Below are positions 52,144-61,933 of a stretch of DNA of 64,000 nt, one piece after another (positions within the stretch are counted from its first letter, which is position 1; each line of letters opens with the position of its first letter). A model generated the notes under the pieces. It made no database searches, was not told the origin of the DNA, and saw nothing but the letters and a program-made list of their open reading frames with translations. Origin of the DNA: Rhizobium indicum (GTDB lineage Bacteria > Pseudomonadota > Alphaproteobacteria > Rhizobiales > Rhizobiaceae); assembly GCF_005862305.2 (NCBI RefSeq), contig NZ_CP054023.1:124001-188000 (forward strand), read 5' to 3'. Both the position numbers and the translations under genes were made by a program.

Positions 52144-53481
52144 TCAGTTGCGCAGATATTCCTCCATGGAATCGTCGAGCGCCTCGACCCAGGGCGTGTG
52201 ATGTGTGGGCGACATGTTGCCGGTCATCAGCGACCGGTAGGCATGGTCGCGGAAGCCCATGATGTTGTGGGCCTTGTGGTGTTCCCACTCCATGAAAGTC
52301 TGGTTGGTGCCCTCGATGTCGAAGCTGGGATAATCGGTTTCGGCAAGCAGTTCCTTCACATAGTCGCCCTGATACCAGATCATCTGCTCGGCATCTTCGA
52401 GCGTCTCCTCGCGGGCGCGCCACATGTCGAAATTCGCCTTCAGCTCCTCTTCCGGCGGCAGGGTGATGCGGCCCGTCATCACGTCGCGCGCCCACCAGGC
52501 CTGCACGTCGAACATGTTGAAGGTGTAGAACTGGTCCTGCATGCCGATATAGAAAAGCTGCGGGTTCTTGTCGAAGATCACCCCCTTGTAGAGGCTGTCG
52601 GCCCAGAGGCGGTTGGCGGTCTTCAGCCGGAGATCGTCTGGCAGGAAGGGAAAGTGGTGCTGGTATCCGGTGCAGAGGATCACCGCATCGACCTCCTTGG
52701 TCGAGCCGTCGAGGAAATGCGCCGTGCGGTTTTCGAGCTTGGTCAGCAGCGGCCGCTCCTCGAAATTCTCCGGCCATTTGAAGCCCATCGGTTTTGAGCG
52801 ATAGCTCGTCGTCACCGATTTCGCGCCGTATTTCCAGCATTGCGAGCCGATGTCTTCGGCCGAATAGCTGCGGCCGACGAGCAGGATATCCTTGCCCTTG
52901 AACTCCAGCGCGTCGCGGAAGTCGTGGGCGTGCAGCACGCGGCCGTTGAAGGTCTTCACACCCTCGAAATAGGGCACGTTCGGCGTCGAGAAGTGACCGC
53001 TGGCGACGACGACATAGTCGAATTCCTCGTCATACATCCGGTCCTCGATGCGGTTATGCGCCGTCACCGTGAACTTCTTCGTCTGATCGTCGAAGCGGAC
53101 CATGCGCACCGGCGTGCTGAAGCGCACCCAATGGCGGACGTTCGCCTTCTCGACGCGGCCCTTGATATAATCCCAGAGCACGGCGCGCGGCGGATAGGAG
53201 GCGATCGGCTTGCCGAAATGCTCCTCGAAGGAATAATCGGCAAATTCGAGGCATTCCTTCGGGCCGTTCGACCAGAGGTAACGATACATGCTGCCATGGA
53301 CCGGCTCGCCATATTCGTCGAGCCCGGTGCGCCAGGTATAGTTCCAGAGCCCGCCCCAATCCGACTGCTTTTCGAAGCAGACGATCTCCGGGATCTCGGC
53401 GCCCTTCTGGGCCGCCGATTGAAAGGCGCGCAGCTGCGCCAGCCCGGAAGGACCGGCACCGATGACGGCTACTCTTGTCAT
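52144..53481 (-). CDS. tmm: Trimethylamine monooxygenase (flavin-containing) Tmm
   Basis: A 445-residue class B flavin monooxygenase that oxidises trimethylamine to its N-oxide with NADPH and O2. FAD motif GAGPSGLAQ at residues 8-16, FMO signature [13 protein letters not shown] near 180, NADPH motif [11 protein letters not shown] near 204. The N-terminal stretch [17 protein letters not shown] and [19 protein letters not shown] match my memory of Methylocella Tmm almost word for word. It is the last gene of the operon, downstream of the dimethylamine demethylase genes. Some Tmm enzymes also take dimethyl sulphide or indole. Confidence 0.93.
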   Translation of the reverse strand: MTRVAVIGAGPSGLAQLRAFQSAAQKGAEIPEIVCFEKQSDWGGLWNYTWRTGLDEYGEPVHGSMYRYLWSNGPKECLEFADYSFEEHFGKPIASYPPRAVLWDYIKGRVEKANVRHWVRFSTPVRMVRFDDQTKKFTVTAHNRIEDRMYDEEFDYVVVASGHFSTPNVPYFEGVKTFNGRVLHAHDFRDALEFKGKDILLVGRSYSAEDIGSQCWKYGAKSVTTSYRSKPMGFKWPENFEERPLLTKLENRTAHFLDGSTKEVDAVILCTGYQHHFPFLPDDLRLKTANRLWADSLYKGVIFDKNPQLFYIGMQDQFYTFNMFDVQAWWARDVMTGRITLPPEEELKANFDMWRAREETLEDAEQMIWYQGDYVKELLAETDYPSFDIEGTNQTFMEWEHHKAHNIMGFRDHAYRSLMTGNMSPTHHTPWVEALDDSMEEYLRN

Positions 53482-53531
53482 GAAGCATTCCCCTCTTGAT
53501 TATATCGTTTTATCTGGTGCATCGCTGCACC

Positions 53532-54572
53532 TCAGTCCGGATAGATGCCGGGGCTGGTCGGCGCCCCATCGTCATATTTCGAAAGCCAGTCGATCGTCGT
53601 CTCGCGGAAGCGGGTGAGGCCCTTGTAGTCGATAAGCTCCGGCGGCAGCGTCCTCAGCACGCGCGGAAAGCGGCGCGCCCATTTCGGCACGGTGACGAGC
53701 TCTTCCATGTTTATCAGGTAGCAGCGGATGACGAAGAGGATGGCGTTCGAGCGCGGCAGGCGCCAGAGGCTTTGCAATTCGACACGCAGATGCACCTTCT
53801 CGCCGACATTGTCTGGCGTCACCGTCGTGCGGTCAGGACCCCATTTGTGATAATTCTCCGGGCTGGTGTCGAGCCGCGGATTGATCGTCATCGTCCAGTT
53901 GAAGCGTCGTGTCGGCTTGCCCTGCTGCAGGTTCAGCAGGAATTTCAGCGCCCGGTCGAAGACGCCGATCTGGTGGGCGAGCGGCACCGGTCCGTGCCAT
54001 TCCATGAAGTTCATGCCGATATCGAAATCGAGCGACCAGTCGGCCTGCGTCGTCACCATGCCGGCATCCATCCAGAGATTGCTGTCGCGCTGGTCGACGA
54101 TGCAGAAGTCGCCCTGGGCCTGGCGGGTGATATATTCGAAGGGCTCATAGGGCAGCGTCGAGGCATCGCCGAAGGTGAAGCTGTCGTCGATGCCGAGTGG
54201 GCGGTTGATCCAGCGCCACTGGTCGCCGTTGCGGATCAGCGTGAAATGGTCGGGGTAACCCGCCGCCTGCTCTTCCATCAACAGTTCAAGCGTATCCCAT
54301 TGCGCGCTCATCATGTGCGGCAGCGCCTGGTAGCGCAGCGGATCTTCTTTTAGGACGAGGGCCCGGTCGTGCATCTCGGCAACGTAATGCTCGTCGACGT
54401 CGATCAGGCTTTCATAGACGGTTCCCGCCCGGCCATGCACATGCGGCTCCATATTGACCGAATACATGTATTCGTCGCGGTCGAAGGGAAACGGGAAACG
54501 CCGAATGTTCTCGGGGCTGTTCCGATAGCTGAAATCGTTCCGGAAGGTTTCCTGCTTGAAGACGATTGCCAT
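53532..54572 (-). CDS. Haem-dependent oxidative N-demethylase alpha subunit (DUF3445), dimethylamine monooxygenase
   Basis: A 346-residue DUF3445 protein. In Pseudomonas this family is the haem-binding PAS-fold catalytic subunit of a dimethylamine demethylase (HODM/Dmm) that yields methylamine and formaldehyde. The conserved stretch FDIGMNFMEWHGPVPLAH is present. ATG 54572 follows AAGGAGA; the longer frame overlaps the reductase. It sits between tmm and the reductase subunit gene, a complete four-subunit set. Confidence 0.88.
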   Translation of the reverse strand: MAIVFKQETFRNDFSYRNSPENIRRFPFPFDRDEYMYSVNMEPHVHGRAGTVYESLIDVDEHYVAEMHDRALVLKEDPLRYQALPHMMSAQWDTLELLMEEQAAGYPDHFTLIRNGDQWRWINRPLGIDDSFTFGDASTLPYEPFEYITRQAQGDFCIVDQRDSNLWMDAGMVTTQADWSLDFDIGMNFMEWHGPVPLAHQIGVFDRALKFLLNLQQGKPTRRFNWTMTINPRLDTSPENYHKWGPDRTTVTPDNVGEKVHLRVELQSLWRLPRSNAILFVIRCYLINMEELVTVPKWARRFPRVLRTLPPELIDYKGLTRFRETTIDWLSKYDDGAPTSPGIYPD

Positions 54573-54606
54573 GTCCGGTCTCCTTGTTCCGCTTTTCCCG
54601 ATGCCG

Positions 54607-55572
54607 CTAGAGATCAAGATGAAGCGTGTTTCCCTCGAAGCGGGAAACGCAGATCATCACCTTGCGGCCGGATGCTTTTTCTTCGCTCGTCAAATAGACG
54701 TCATGGTGCAGCAGCTTGCCGTCGCAGGTGACGACCCCGGTCTCGCATTGACCGCAGGCGCCGCCGCGACAGAGGAAGGGCGCGTCGACGCCCGCCGCCT
54801 CGATCGCCTCCAGCATGCTTTCGTGGTGGCCGACCTTCACGGTCTTGCCGGACCGCAGGAGCTCGATCGCGAAGGGCTTGCCTGGTAGAGACGACAGGAA
54901 CCGTTCCGAATGCAGGTTCTGTTCCGGCCAGCCGGCGTTGAGGCCGGTTTTCAACACGCCGTCGATCATGCCAGACGGGCCGCAGACATAGAGATGTGTG
55001 CCGAGCGGCTGGCTGTCGAGCAGGCGCGTCAGGGGGATGGCGCCGCCTTCGGCATCGCAATAGATCTTGATGCGATGTCCGCCGTAACGCTCCTGGAGTT
55101 CCCGCCAATAGGCGCCGCGGTCGCGTGTGCGGATGGCATAATGCAGCTCGAAATTGGCGCCCTCGCGGGAAAACTGCTCCATCATCGCGATGAAGGGGGT
55201 AATGCCGATGCCGCCGGCGATCAGAAGATGCTTGCGCCCGCGCCAGTCCGGCTGGAAAAGGTTGACAGGATAGCTGACCTTCAGCTCGTCGCCTTCGCGG
55301 ACTTTCTCATGCATGAAGGTGGAGCCGCCGCGCGAATCCTCGACGTGCAGCACGCTGATTTCATAAGCTGCGCAATCATGCGGCGGCGACATCAGCGAAT
55401 AGGCGTTGCGGCGCATATGGCCGCCATCGTTCATCAAGACGATGACGTGGGCGCCGCCGGAGAAATAAGGCATCGGCTTGCCGTCAAGACGCTCGAAACG
55501 AAAGCGCTTGACGCGCTCGGCGATCGGGGTGATCCGCGCCACGCGGACAGGAATTTCAGTGCCACCGCTCAA
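54607..55572 (-). CDS. Reductase subunit of dimethylamine demethylase (flavin / NAD(P) / 2Fe-2S)
   Basis: A 321-residue phthalate-dioxygenase-reductase-like protein: flavin motif RRNAYSLMSPP (near 75), NAD(P) motif LIAGGIGITPF and a C-terminal plant-type ferredoxin CRGGACGQC with a later Cys. It carries electrons to the haem subunit. The start is TTG 55572, overlapping the upstream stop and preceded by GGAGGAG at good spacing. Confidence 0.88.
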   Translation of the reverse strand: MSGGTEIPVRVARITPIAERVKRFRFERLDGKPMPYFSGGAHVIVLMNDGGHMRRNAYSLMSPPHDCAAYEISVLHVEDSRGGSTFMHEKVREGDELKVSYPVNLFQPDWRGRKHLLIAGGIGITPFIAMMEQFSREGANFELHYAIRTRDRGAYWRELQERYGGHRIKIYCDAEGGAIPLTRLLDSQPLGTHLYVCGPSGMIDGVLKTGLNAGWPEQNLHSERFLSSLPGKPFAIELLRSGKTVKVGHHESMLEAIEAAGVDAPFLCRGGACGQCETGVVTCDGKLLHHDVYLTSEEKASGRKVMICVSRFEGNTLHLDL

Positions 55573-56174
55573 AGGAACAACTCCTCCGGATCAGGCGCGC
55601 TGCCCGGTTCTTCCGCATCGATATTGACGCCCTGGAAGGCGGCGAGCCGGCGCGAATAATGGTCGCGCACCAGAAGCGGCAGCCCGCAATGGCTGCAGGC
55701 AAACGGGCTGGTGGTGACGTCGTCGGTGATGCCCTTGCAATGGACGCATTGCACGCGCCGGGCCAGCGAGCCGCGATGCTCGGTGATGACGGAGGCATGG
55801 TCCATGCCGTAATCGAGCGCCACCAGCATTGCCTGGCCGATGAAGCCCTCCGTGCCCGAAAGATAAAGCCGCGTGCCCATATGGGCGGTGGCAAGCGAAC
55901 CCTTCAATCGGAAGAGCAGCGTTGCGATCGTCGGCGCCGTGAAGAACATGTCGGCGCCGAGGCGGCGCAGCGTCTCGTCCAGGCCGGATCCTTGCGAGCC
56001 ACGGGCGACATAGAGGATCTCGCTGCGGGAAAGAGCTGTTTCGTCAAGCGCCGGCTGCTGATCGAGCAGAGCCCTGGCACCCTCCCCTTCGAGCGCGAAT
56101 ATGTGCCGCCGGGCGTTGGGCTGGATGGTCAGGCCCGTGTAGACTGGTCGGCTCTTGATGCCTGCAACGAGCAT
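55569..56174 (-). CDS. Small subunit of dimethylamine demethylase (DmmA family, CxxC zinc-ribbon-like)
   Basis: A 201-residue protein. The last third has CVHC and CSHC separated by 14 residues, a rubredoxin/zinc-ribbon-like metal site. The N-terminal part has a Rossmann-like pattern. I recognise it as the family named dimethylamine monooxygenase subunit DmmA. It overlaps the reductase gene by four bases. Confidence 0.82.
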   Translation of the reverse strand: MLVAGIKSRPVYTGLTIQPNARRHIFALEGEGARALLDQQPALDETALSRSEILYVARGSQGSGLDETLRRLGADMFFTAPTIATLLFRLKGSLATAHMGTRLYLSGTEGFIGQAMLVALDYGMDHASVITEHRGSLARRVQCVHCKGITDDVTTSPFACSHCGLPLLVRDHYSRRLAAFQGVNIDAEEPGSAPDPEELFL

Positions 56175-56185
56175 TGGCGTGCTCC

Positions 56186-57319
56186 TTAACCTACGGCAGT
56201 CCTCTTCTTCTTCTCCGGATCGTCGAAGGGAAGCGTATGGGCGGTGGCGCTTGCCTTCACGGTCATGCCGCGGACTTCGAGTTTCGTCCCATGCACCGCC
56301 TTGTCAACGTCCAGACGGGCAATCGCCATGGATTTCTTCGTCAGCGACGAATAGCTTGGGCAGGTAATGACGCCGACTTTTTTGCCGTCGGCAAAGACTT
56401 CGTCGCCGAGATCGGCCGGTCCGTCGGCATCGATCAGCATGCCGAAGATCTTGAAGCGTTCCTTGCCCTTCAGGCGAGCATGTTCCTCGGCGCCACGGAA
56501 GCCCGTCTTGCCGGGGCTGACGGTGAAGTCGAGGCCGAGTTCCCAGAGACTGTCGCCGGGCGGCTGATCGGCGAAGGGATACATCTGCGAATTATCGTAG
56601 GGGTAGAAGAGCAGGTAGCTTTCGACCCGCAGCATGTCGAGAACGGAGAAGCAGCAGGGGATGATGCCCATCTCCTTGCCTTCCTCGACGATCCGGTCCC
56701 AGACCATGACAGCGTCCTGGCCGCGCACGAAGATTTCGTAGCCGCGTTCGCCGGTATAGCCGGTGCGCGAGATCATCACCGGTGCGCCGAACAGCGTCGT
56801 CTGCATGTGGTGGAAATATTTGAGGTCGCGGATGCCGGGCACATATTTAGCGAGATAGTCGACCGCGATCGGACCCTGCAGCGACAGGTCGTGCAGGTCG
56901 TCATCGAAGAGGACCGCGCAATTGCGGCCTGCCGCCTGCTTGACGAGCTCCTCATGGCCGGAGCCGGAGCCATGCACCAGCATCCAGGAATTCGGGCCGG
57001 TGCGATAGACGATGCAGTCGTCGGTGAAGTGGCCACGGTCGTTCAACATGGTCGCATAGACGGACCGGCCGGGATAGATCTTCGTCAGGTCGCGGGTGGT
57101 GATGGAGTCGAGCACGGCAATGGCGTGCGGGCCGACCAGGTGCACCTTCTTCAGGCCCGAGACATCCATGATGCCTGCCTTGGTGCGGACGGCGATATGC
57201 TCTTCCGACATGTCCTTGTCGTAGGTCCAGGCGGTGCCCATGCCGCTCCAGTCCTCAAGCTTCGATCCCAGAGCGCGATGCCGATCCGCCAAGACGGAGA
57301 AACGCCATGATAAAGCCAT
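56186..57319 (-). CDS. GcvT-like folate-binding subunit of dimethylamine demethylase
   Basis: A 377-residue aminomethyltransferase-fold protein (SRTGYTGERGYEIF, LSLQGP). In HODM systems the GcvT-like subunit binds tetrahydrofolate and traps the released formaldehyde as methylene-THF. It leads the demethylase block, 11 bp before the small subunit, and has its own promoter. It resembles the C-terminal half of Tdm in this window. Confidence 0.85.
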   Translation of the reverse strand: MALSWRFSVLADRHRALGSKLEDWSGMGTAWTYDKDMSEEHIAVRTKAGIMDVSGLKKVHLVGPHAIAVLDSITTRDLTKIYPGRSVYATMLNDRGHFTDDCIVYRTGPNSWMLVHGSGSGHEELVKQAAGRNCAVLFDDDLHDLSLQGPIAVDYLAKYVPGIRDLKYFHHMQTTLFGAPVMISRTGYTGERGYEIFVRGQDAVMVWDRIVEEGKEMGIIPCCFSVLDMLRVESYLLFYPYDNSQMYPFADQPPGDSLWELGLDFTVSPGKTGFRGAEEHARLKGKERFKIFGMLIDADGPADLGDEVFADGKKVGVITCPSYSSLTKKSMAIARLDVDKAVHGTKLEVRGMTVKASATAHTLPFDDPEKKKRTAVG

Positions 57320-57362
57320 TGTCCGTTCCCTTTTATTTCCTCTACGGAATATTTATTTCCTG

Positions 57363-57391
57363 ACTATATTCGTCTTTCGCGCCGTGGCAAG
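57363..57391 (-). promoter_or_regulatory. Promoter of the dimethylamine demethylase-tmm genes
   Basis: On the minus strand CTTGCC (57391-57386), 17 bp, TATAGT (57368-57363) fits the rhizobial CTTGAC-N17-CTATAT pattern, about 44 bp before the GcvT-like ATG. AAGGGA then provides the ribosome binding site. Confidence 0.6.
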
Positions 57392-57433
57392 CCCGCCCGG
57401 CATGCATTTCCCAAAACTTTTGGCGCCCCTGCT

Positions 57434-57462
57434 GCATCCCTCACCAAATGAATGAGGGATGC
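57434..57462. terminator. Hairpin after purU
   Basis: A perfect 10-bp stem GCATCCCTCA / TGAGGGATGC with a 9-base loop lies 31 bp after the purU stop. It separates the purU-gmaS-mgs half from the demethylase half of the operon. Confidence 0.6.
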
Positions 57463-57493
57463 GGCTGCGCTTTTGCCGTCCCCCAAACCGTCT

Positions 57494-58378
57494 CTAACCC
57501 ATGCGTTCGGAGGCGTAGCTGCCGGGGCTTGCCGGGAAGACCACGGTGCGGTTGCCGTTGATGAAGGTGCGGTGATGAATATGGGCGTGGATGGCACGCG
57601 CCAGCACCTGGCTTTCGACATCGCGGCCGATCGAGACATAGTCGTCGGGTGACTGCGCATGGGTGATGCGCGCCGTGTCCTGCTCGATGATCGGGCCTTC
57701 GTCGAGATCGGCGGTGACGTAATGCGCCGTCGCCCCGATCAGCTTCACGCCGCGGCCGTAGGCCTGCTTGTAAGGATTGGCGCCCTTGAAGCTCGGCAGG
57801 AAGGAATGGTGGATGTTGATGATCCGGCCAGACATTTTCTGGCACATCTCGTCCGACAGGATCTGCATGTAGCGGGCGAGCACGATCAGCTCCGTGCCGG
57901 TCTGCTCGGCCACTTCCATGATATGGGCCTCGGCCTGCGCCTTGTTGGCCTTGGTGACCGGAATATGGTGGAAGGGAATGTCGTGGTTGACCACGACCTT
58001 CTGGTAGTCGAAATGGTTGGAGACGACGCCGACGATATCGATCGGCAGGGCGCCGATCTTCCAGCGGTAGAGCAGGTCGTTCAGACAATGGCCGAAACGC
58101 GACACCATCAGCAGCACCTTCATGCGCTTCTCGCTGTCGTGAAAATCGTAATCCATCGCGAAGGGCGCGGCGACGGCCGCGAAACCGGCGTCGATATCGG
58201 CGCCCGAAAGCCCCTCTTCCGAAATGAAGCTGACGCGCATGAAGAACTTGCCGGTATCGAGATCGTCGAACTGCGAGCTGTCGATGATGTTGCAGCCCCT
58301 GTCCGCCAGATAGCTCGAAATCGCCGCGACGATGCCGCGCGTCGACTTGCAGGATACGGTGAGTACGAAGTTCTTCAT
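57494..58378 (-). CDS. purU: Formyltetrahydrofolate deformylase PurU
   Basis: A 294-residue enzyme: N-terminal ACT domain (residues 1-80) and formyl-transferase domain with catalytic Asn-His in NIHHSFLPSFKG and Asp in TADLDEGPII. It hydrolyses 10-formyl-THF to formate and THF. Here it would recycle folate loaded by the two demethylases, and it is regularly linked to methylated-amine genes. Confidence 0.94.
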   Translation of the reverse strand: MKNFVLTVSCKSTRGIVAAISSYLADRGCNIIDSSQFDDLDTGKFFMRVSFISEEGLSGADIDAGFAAVAAPFAMDYDFHDSEKRMKVLLMVSRFGHCLNDLLYRWKIGALPIDIVGVVSNHFDYQKVVVNHDIPFHHIPVTKANKAQAEAHIMEVAEQTGTELIVLARYMQILSDEMCQKMSGRIINIHHSFLPSFKGANPYKQAYGRGVKLIGATAHYVTADLDEGPIIEQDTARITHAQSPDDYVSIGRDVESQVLARAIHAHIHHRTFINGNRTVVFPASPGSYASERMG

Positions 58379-58477
58379 GCCGTCACTTTCTTCGCCATAT
58401 CAAGTGCAGGGGTCTCGATCACGCCGGAGCTTGTTCGCCCCGGCGCGTTTGCCTGTCATTCGACGCGTCCAGGCCAC

Positions 58478-59785
58478 TCAGATATCGAGCGTGCTGTCGC
58501 GTTCCCACTGGGTGAAATGCGAGCAATAGGCATTCCATTCCTGATGCTTGAGCTTGAGATAGGCGGCGGAAAACTCGGCCCCGATCGCCTGCTTCAAGCC
58601 CTCGTCGGCATCATAGGCGCGCAGCGCATCGAGCAGGTTGAGCGGCAAGCGCGGCGCGTCCTTCACCAGATACCCCTCGGCATACATGTCGATATCGTAG
58701 TGCCGGCCGGGATCGGCTTGGCTGCGAATGCCGTCGAGGCCGGCCGCGATGATGATCGCCTGCAGCAGGTACGGGTTGACCGCACCATCAGGCAGGCGCA
58801 GCTCGAAGCGGCCCGGTCCCGGCACGCGCACCATATGGGTGCGGTTGTTGCCCGTCCAGGTCACGGTGTTCGGCGCCCAGGTCGCGCCCGATGTGGTGCG
58901 CGGCGCGTTGATGCGCTTATAGGAATTGACCGTCGGATTGGTGATCGCGGCAAGCGCGGAGGCGTGCTTCATGATGCCGCCGAGGAAGGTTTTGCCCTGA
59001 GCGGAGAGCCCAAAGGCCATTTCCTTGTCCGCAAAGGCGTTTACCTTGCCATCGATATCCCAGACCGAAATGTGGGCATGACACCCGTTTCCGGTCAGGC
59101 CCTTGAAGGGCTTCGGCATGAAGGTGGCGCGAAGGCCGTGCTTTTCGGCGACCGACTTGACCATGAACTTGAAGAAAGAGTGCTTGTCTGCCGTCTGAAG
59201 AGCGTCGTCATATTCCCAGTTCATCTCGAACTGGCCGTTCGCGTCCTCGTGGTCGTTCTGATAGGGCTTCCAGCCGAGCTCGAGCATGTAATCGCAAATC
59301 TCGGCGATGACATCATAGCGACGCATCACCGCCTGCTGATCGTAGCAAGGCTTTTCGGCTGTATCGAACTGGTCCGAAATCACCGAGCCGTCGGCGGAGA
59401 TGAGAAAGAACTCGGGCTCCACGCCGGTTTTCACCCGGAGCCCCTCCTTCGCAGCTTCAGCGACCAGTCTTTTCAGCACCACACGCGGTGCCTGTTCGAC
59501 AGGCTGATCGTCCATGACGCAGTCGGCGGCAACCCATGCGACGTCTTTCTTCCAGGGTAGCTGGATCACGGAGGAAGCATCGGGAAGCGCGAACAGGTCG
59601 GGATGGGCAGGCGTCAAATCGAGCCAGGTCGCGAAACCCGCGAAGCCGGCGCCATCTTTCTGCATATCGGCGATGGCTTCTGCCGGGACCAGCTTGGCGC
59701 GTTGGCCGCCGAACAGGTCGGTATAGCTGATCATGAAATATTTGATGCCTTTGTCTTTGGCAAAAGCAGCAAGGTCCAGTGTCAT
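58478..59785 (-). CDS. gmaS: Gamma-glutamylmethylamide synthetase GmaS (glutamine-synthetase fold)
   Basis: A 435-residue glutamine synthetase-like ligase: metal motifs KTGVEPEFF, GQFEMNWEY and GCHAHISVW, ATP/glutamate loops RVPGPGRFELRLPDGAVNP. It joins methylamine to glutamate using ATP. It differs from GlnA in length and lacks the adenylylation tyrosine motif. Neighbouring mgsABC makes GmaS far more likely than a polyamine or plain glutamine synthetase. Confidence 0.9.
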   Translation of the reverse strand: MTLDLAAFAKDKGIKYFMISYTDLFGGQRAKLVPAEAIADMQKDGAGFAGFATWLDLTPAHPDLFALPDASSVIQLPWKKDVAWVAADCVMDDQPVEQAPRVVLKRLVAEAAKEGLRVKTGVEPEFFLISADGSVISDQFDTAEKPCYDQQAVMRRYDVIAEICDYMLELGWKPYQNDHEDANGQFEMNWEYDDALQTADKHSFFKFMVKSVAEKHGLRATFMPKPFKGLTGNGCHAHISVWDIDGKVNAFADKEMAFGLSAQGKTFLGGIMKHASALAAITNPTVNSYKRINAPRTTSGATWAPNTVTWTGNNRTHMVRVPGPGRFELRLPDGAVNPYLLQAIIIAAGLDGIRSQADPGRHYDIDMYAEGYLVKDAPRLPLNLLDALRAYDADEGLKQAIGAEFSAAYLKLKHQEWNAYCSHFTQWERDSTLDI

Positions 59786-59865
59786 TCTCGTTCCCCTTTG
59801 GATTTCTTGGAGACACTTTGGTTATGGATGCGAGACGGCCGGGACGTTTGCCCGGCCGATAGAAA

Positions 59866-61194
59866 TCAATAGCCTCCCTTGCCGGGATACCAGTTTGTGC
59901 CGGCGAGCGGGATCTGGGCCATGGCGGCCGCTTCCATCGTCAGCGCGCAAAGATCTTCCGGTTCCAGGTTGTGCAGGTGGTTCTTGCCGCAGGCGCGCGC
60001 GATGGTCTGGGCTTCCAGAGTCATGACCTTCAGATAGTTGGCGAGACGGCGGCCAGCGGCGATTGGATCAAGGCGCTTCATCAGTTCCGGGTCCTGCGTC
60101 GTGATGCCGGCCGGGTCTTTGCCTTCGTGCCAGTCGTCATAGGCGCCGGCCGTCGTTCCGAGCTTTTGGTATTCTTCTTCCCAATGCGGATCGTTGTCGC
60201 CGATCGCAACGAGCGCCGCCGTGCCGATGGCAACGGCATCGGCACCCAGCGCCAGTGCCTTGGCCACGTCGGCGCCCGAACGGATGCCGCCGGAGATGAT
60301 CAGTTGCACCTTGCGATGCATGCCGAGATCCTGCAGCGCCTGGACGGCGGGGCGGATGCAGGCGAGCGTCGGCATGCCGACATTCTCGATGAAGACATCC
60401 TGGGTCGCGGCGGTTCCGCCCTGCATGCCATCGAGCACCACCACGTCGGCCCCAGCCTTCACGGCAAGCGCCGTATCGTAATAGGGACGCGCGCCGCCGA
60501 CCTTCACATAGATCGGCTTTTCCCAGTCGGTGATCTCGCGCAGTTCCAGGATCTTGATTTCGAGGTCGTCCGGGCCAGTCCAATCCGGATGGCGGCAGGC
60601 CGAGCGCTGGTCGATGCCCTTCGGCAGGTTGCGCATGTTGGCGACACGATCGGAAATCTTCTGGCCGAGCAGCATGCCGCCGCCGCCGGGTTTTGCGCCT
60701 TGACCGACAACCACTTCGATCGCATCGGCGCGACGCAGGTCCTTGGGATTCATGCCGTATCGCGACGGCAGATACTGGTAGACCAACGTTTGTGAATGGC
60801 CCCGCTCTTCATCGGTCATCCCGCCGTCGCCTGTCGTGGTGGAGGTTCCGGCAATCGTCGCGCCGCGTCCGAGCGCCTCCTTAGCATTGCCAGACAGAGC
60901 GCCGAAGCTCATGCCGGCAATGGTGATCGGCGTCTTCAGGTGAATGGGTTTTTTGGCGAAGCGCGCGCCGAGGACGACCGACGTGTCGCACTTCTCGCGG
61001 TAACCTTCCAGCGGATAGCGCGAGATCGATGCGCCGAGAAACAGCAGGTCGTCGAAATGCGGAACCTTCCGTTTGGTGCCGGCGCCACGGATGTCGTAAA
61101 TGCCGGTCGCCGCAGCACGGCGGATTTCCGCCAGCGTGTAATCGTCGAAGGTCGCGGACTTGCGCGGCGGGGTATAGGGGTTGTGATAGCTCAT
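59866..61194 (-). CDS. mgsC: N-methylglutamate synthase subunit C (GlxD; glutamate-synthase FMN domain)
   Basis: A 442-residue FMN-binding domain like that of glutamate synthase (VKVGGARPYYDTALAVKAGAD, ISGGIRSGADVAKALALGAD, GTAALVAIG). It transfers the methylamine group of gamma-glutamylmethylamide to form N-methylglutamate with MgsA and MgsB. It was often annotated GlxD in rhizobia. Confidence 0.9.
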   Translation of the reverse strand: MSYHNPYTPPRKSATFDDYTLAEIRRAAATGIYDIRGAGTKRKVPHFDDLLFLGASISRYPLEGYREKCDTSVVLGARFAKKPIHLKTPITIAGMSFGALSGNAKEALGRGATIAGTSTTTGDGGMTDEERGHSQTLVYQYLPSRYGMNPKDLRRADAIEVVVGQGAKPGGGGMLLGQKISDRVANMRNLPKGIDQRSACRHPDWTGPDDLEIKILELREITDWEKPIYVKVGGARPYYDTALAVKAGADVVVLDGMQGGTAATQDVFIENVGMPTLACIRPAVQALQDLGMHRKVQLIISGGIRSGADVAKALALGADAVAIGTAALVAIGDNDPHWEEEYQKLGTTAGAYDDWHEGKDPAGITTQDPELMKRLDPIAAGRRLANYLKVMTLEAQTIARACGKNHLHNLEPEDLCALTMEAAAMAQIPLAGTNWYPGKGGY

Positions 61195-61208
61195 GATGGT
61201 CCCTCGCC

Positions 61209-61895
61209 TTAATATGCGTCAGCGTTGTCGATATTGAAATTATAGAGCTTGCGGGCGGAGCCGTAACGCTTGAATTCCTCGGGCCTCACTTCGCTCACGC
61301 CCGCCTTTTCGAGAAGTTCGGCCAGCTTCGTCAGATGCTCGGGACGCAGCTCCTTTTCGATGCAATCGGCACCCAGGCTCTTGACCGAACCGCGCACGAA
61401 GAGCTTCGCCTCGTAGAGCGAATCCCCAAGCGCATCGCCGGCATCGCCGAGCACCACGAGGTGGCCCGACTGGCCCATGAAGGCGGACATGTGGCCGATA
61501 TTGCCATGAACGACGATGTCGATGCCCTTCATCGAGATGCCGCAGCGCGATGCCGCATTGCCCTTGATGACAAGAAGGCCGCCACGGCCGGTTGCGCCTG
61601 CATACTGGCTGGCATCACCCTCGATGACGACTGTTCCAGACATCATGTTTTCCGCAACACCCGGACCTGCCGAACCGTGAACGGTGACGGTCCCGCCGTC
61701 GTTCATCCCGGCGCAATAATAGCCGACCGACCCCTTCACATCGACCGTGACGGGCGCATCGATGCCGACGGCAACCGAATGGCTGCCGCGCGGATTGACG
61801 ACTTCGAAGGAAAGATCGTTCGAACCGTTCTGGATGTTGTGCAGGGCGCTGTTGAGTTCACGCAACGGCGTAGTGGCAAGATCAATGACAGGCAT
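61209..61895 (-). CDS. mgsB: N-methylglutamate synthase subunit B (GlxC; GXGXG domain)
   Basis: A 228-residue right-handed beta-helix of the GltB C-terminal type, with repeating G-X-X-G-X-X-X-G turns (GSVGYYCAGMNDGGTVTVHG). ATG 61895 (MPVIDLA) is chosen; the longer frame overlapping mgsA to 61937 is possible. The ribosome binding site is AAGGG. Confidence 0.9.
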   Translation of the reverse strand: MPVIDLATTPLRELNSALHNIQNGSNDLSFEVVNPRGSHSVAVGIDAPVTVDVKGSVGYYCAGMNDGGTVTVHGSAGPGVAENMMSGTVVIEGDASQYAGATGRGGLLVIKGNAASRCGISMKGIDIVVHGNIGHMSAFMGQSGHLVVLGDAGDALGDSLYEAKLFVRGSVKSLGADCIEKELRPEHLTKLAELLEKAGVSEVRPEEFKRYGSARKLYNFNIDNADAY

Positions 61896-61933
61896 GTTTC
61901 GATAACCCTTGGAGAATACGCATGAGGCGCCGG

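Noticed and set aside
57659..59560. 633-codon plus-strand open frame opposite purU and gmaS
   Set aside because: It is a shadow frame of two well recognised genes. The frames at 12883-14523 and 18605-20008 are rejected for the same reason.
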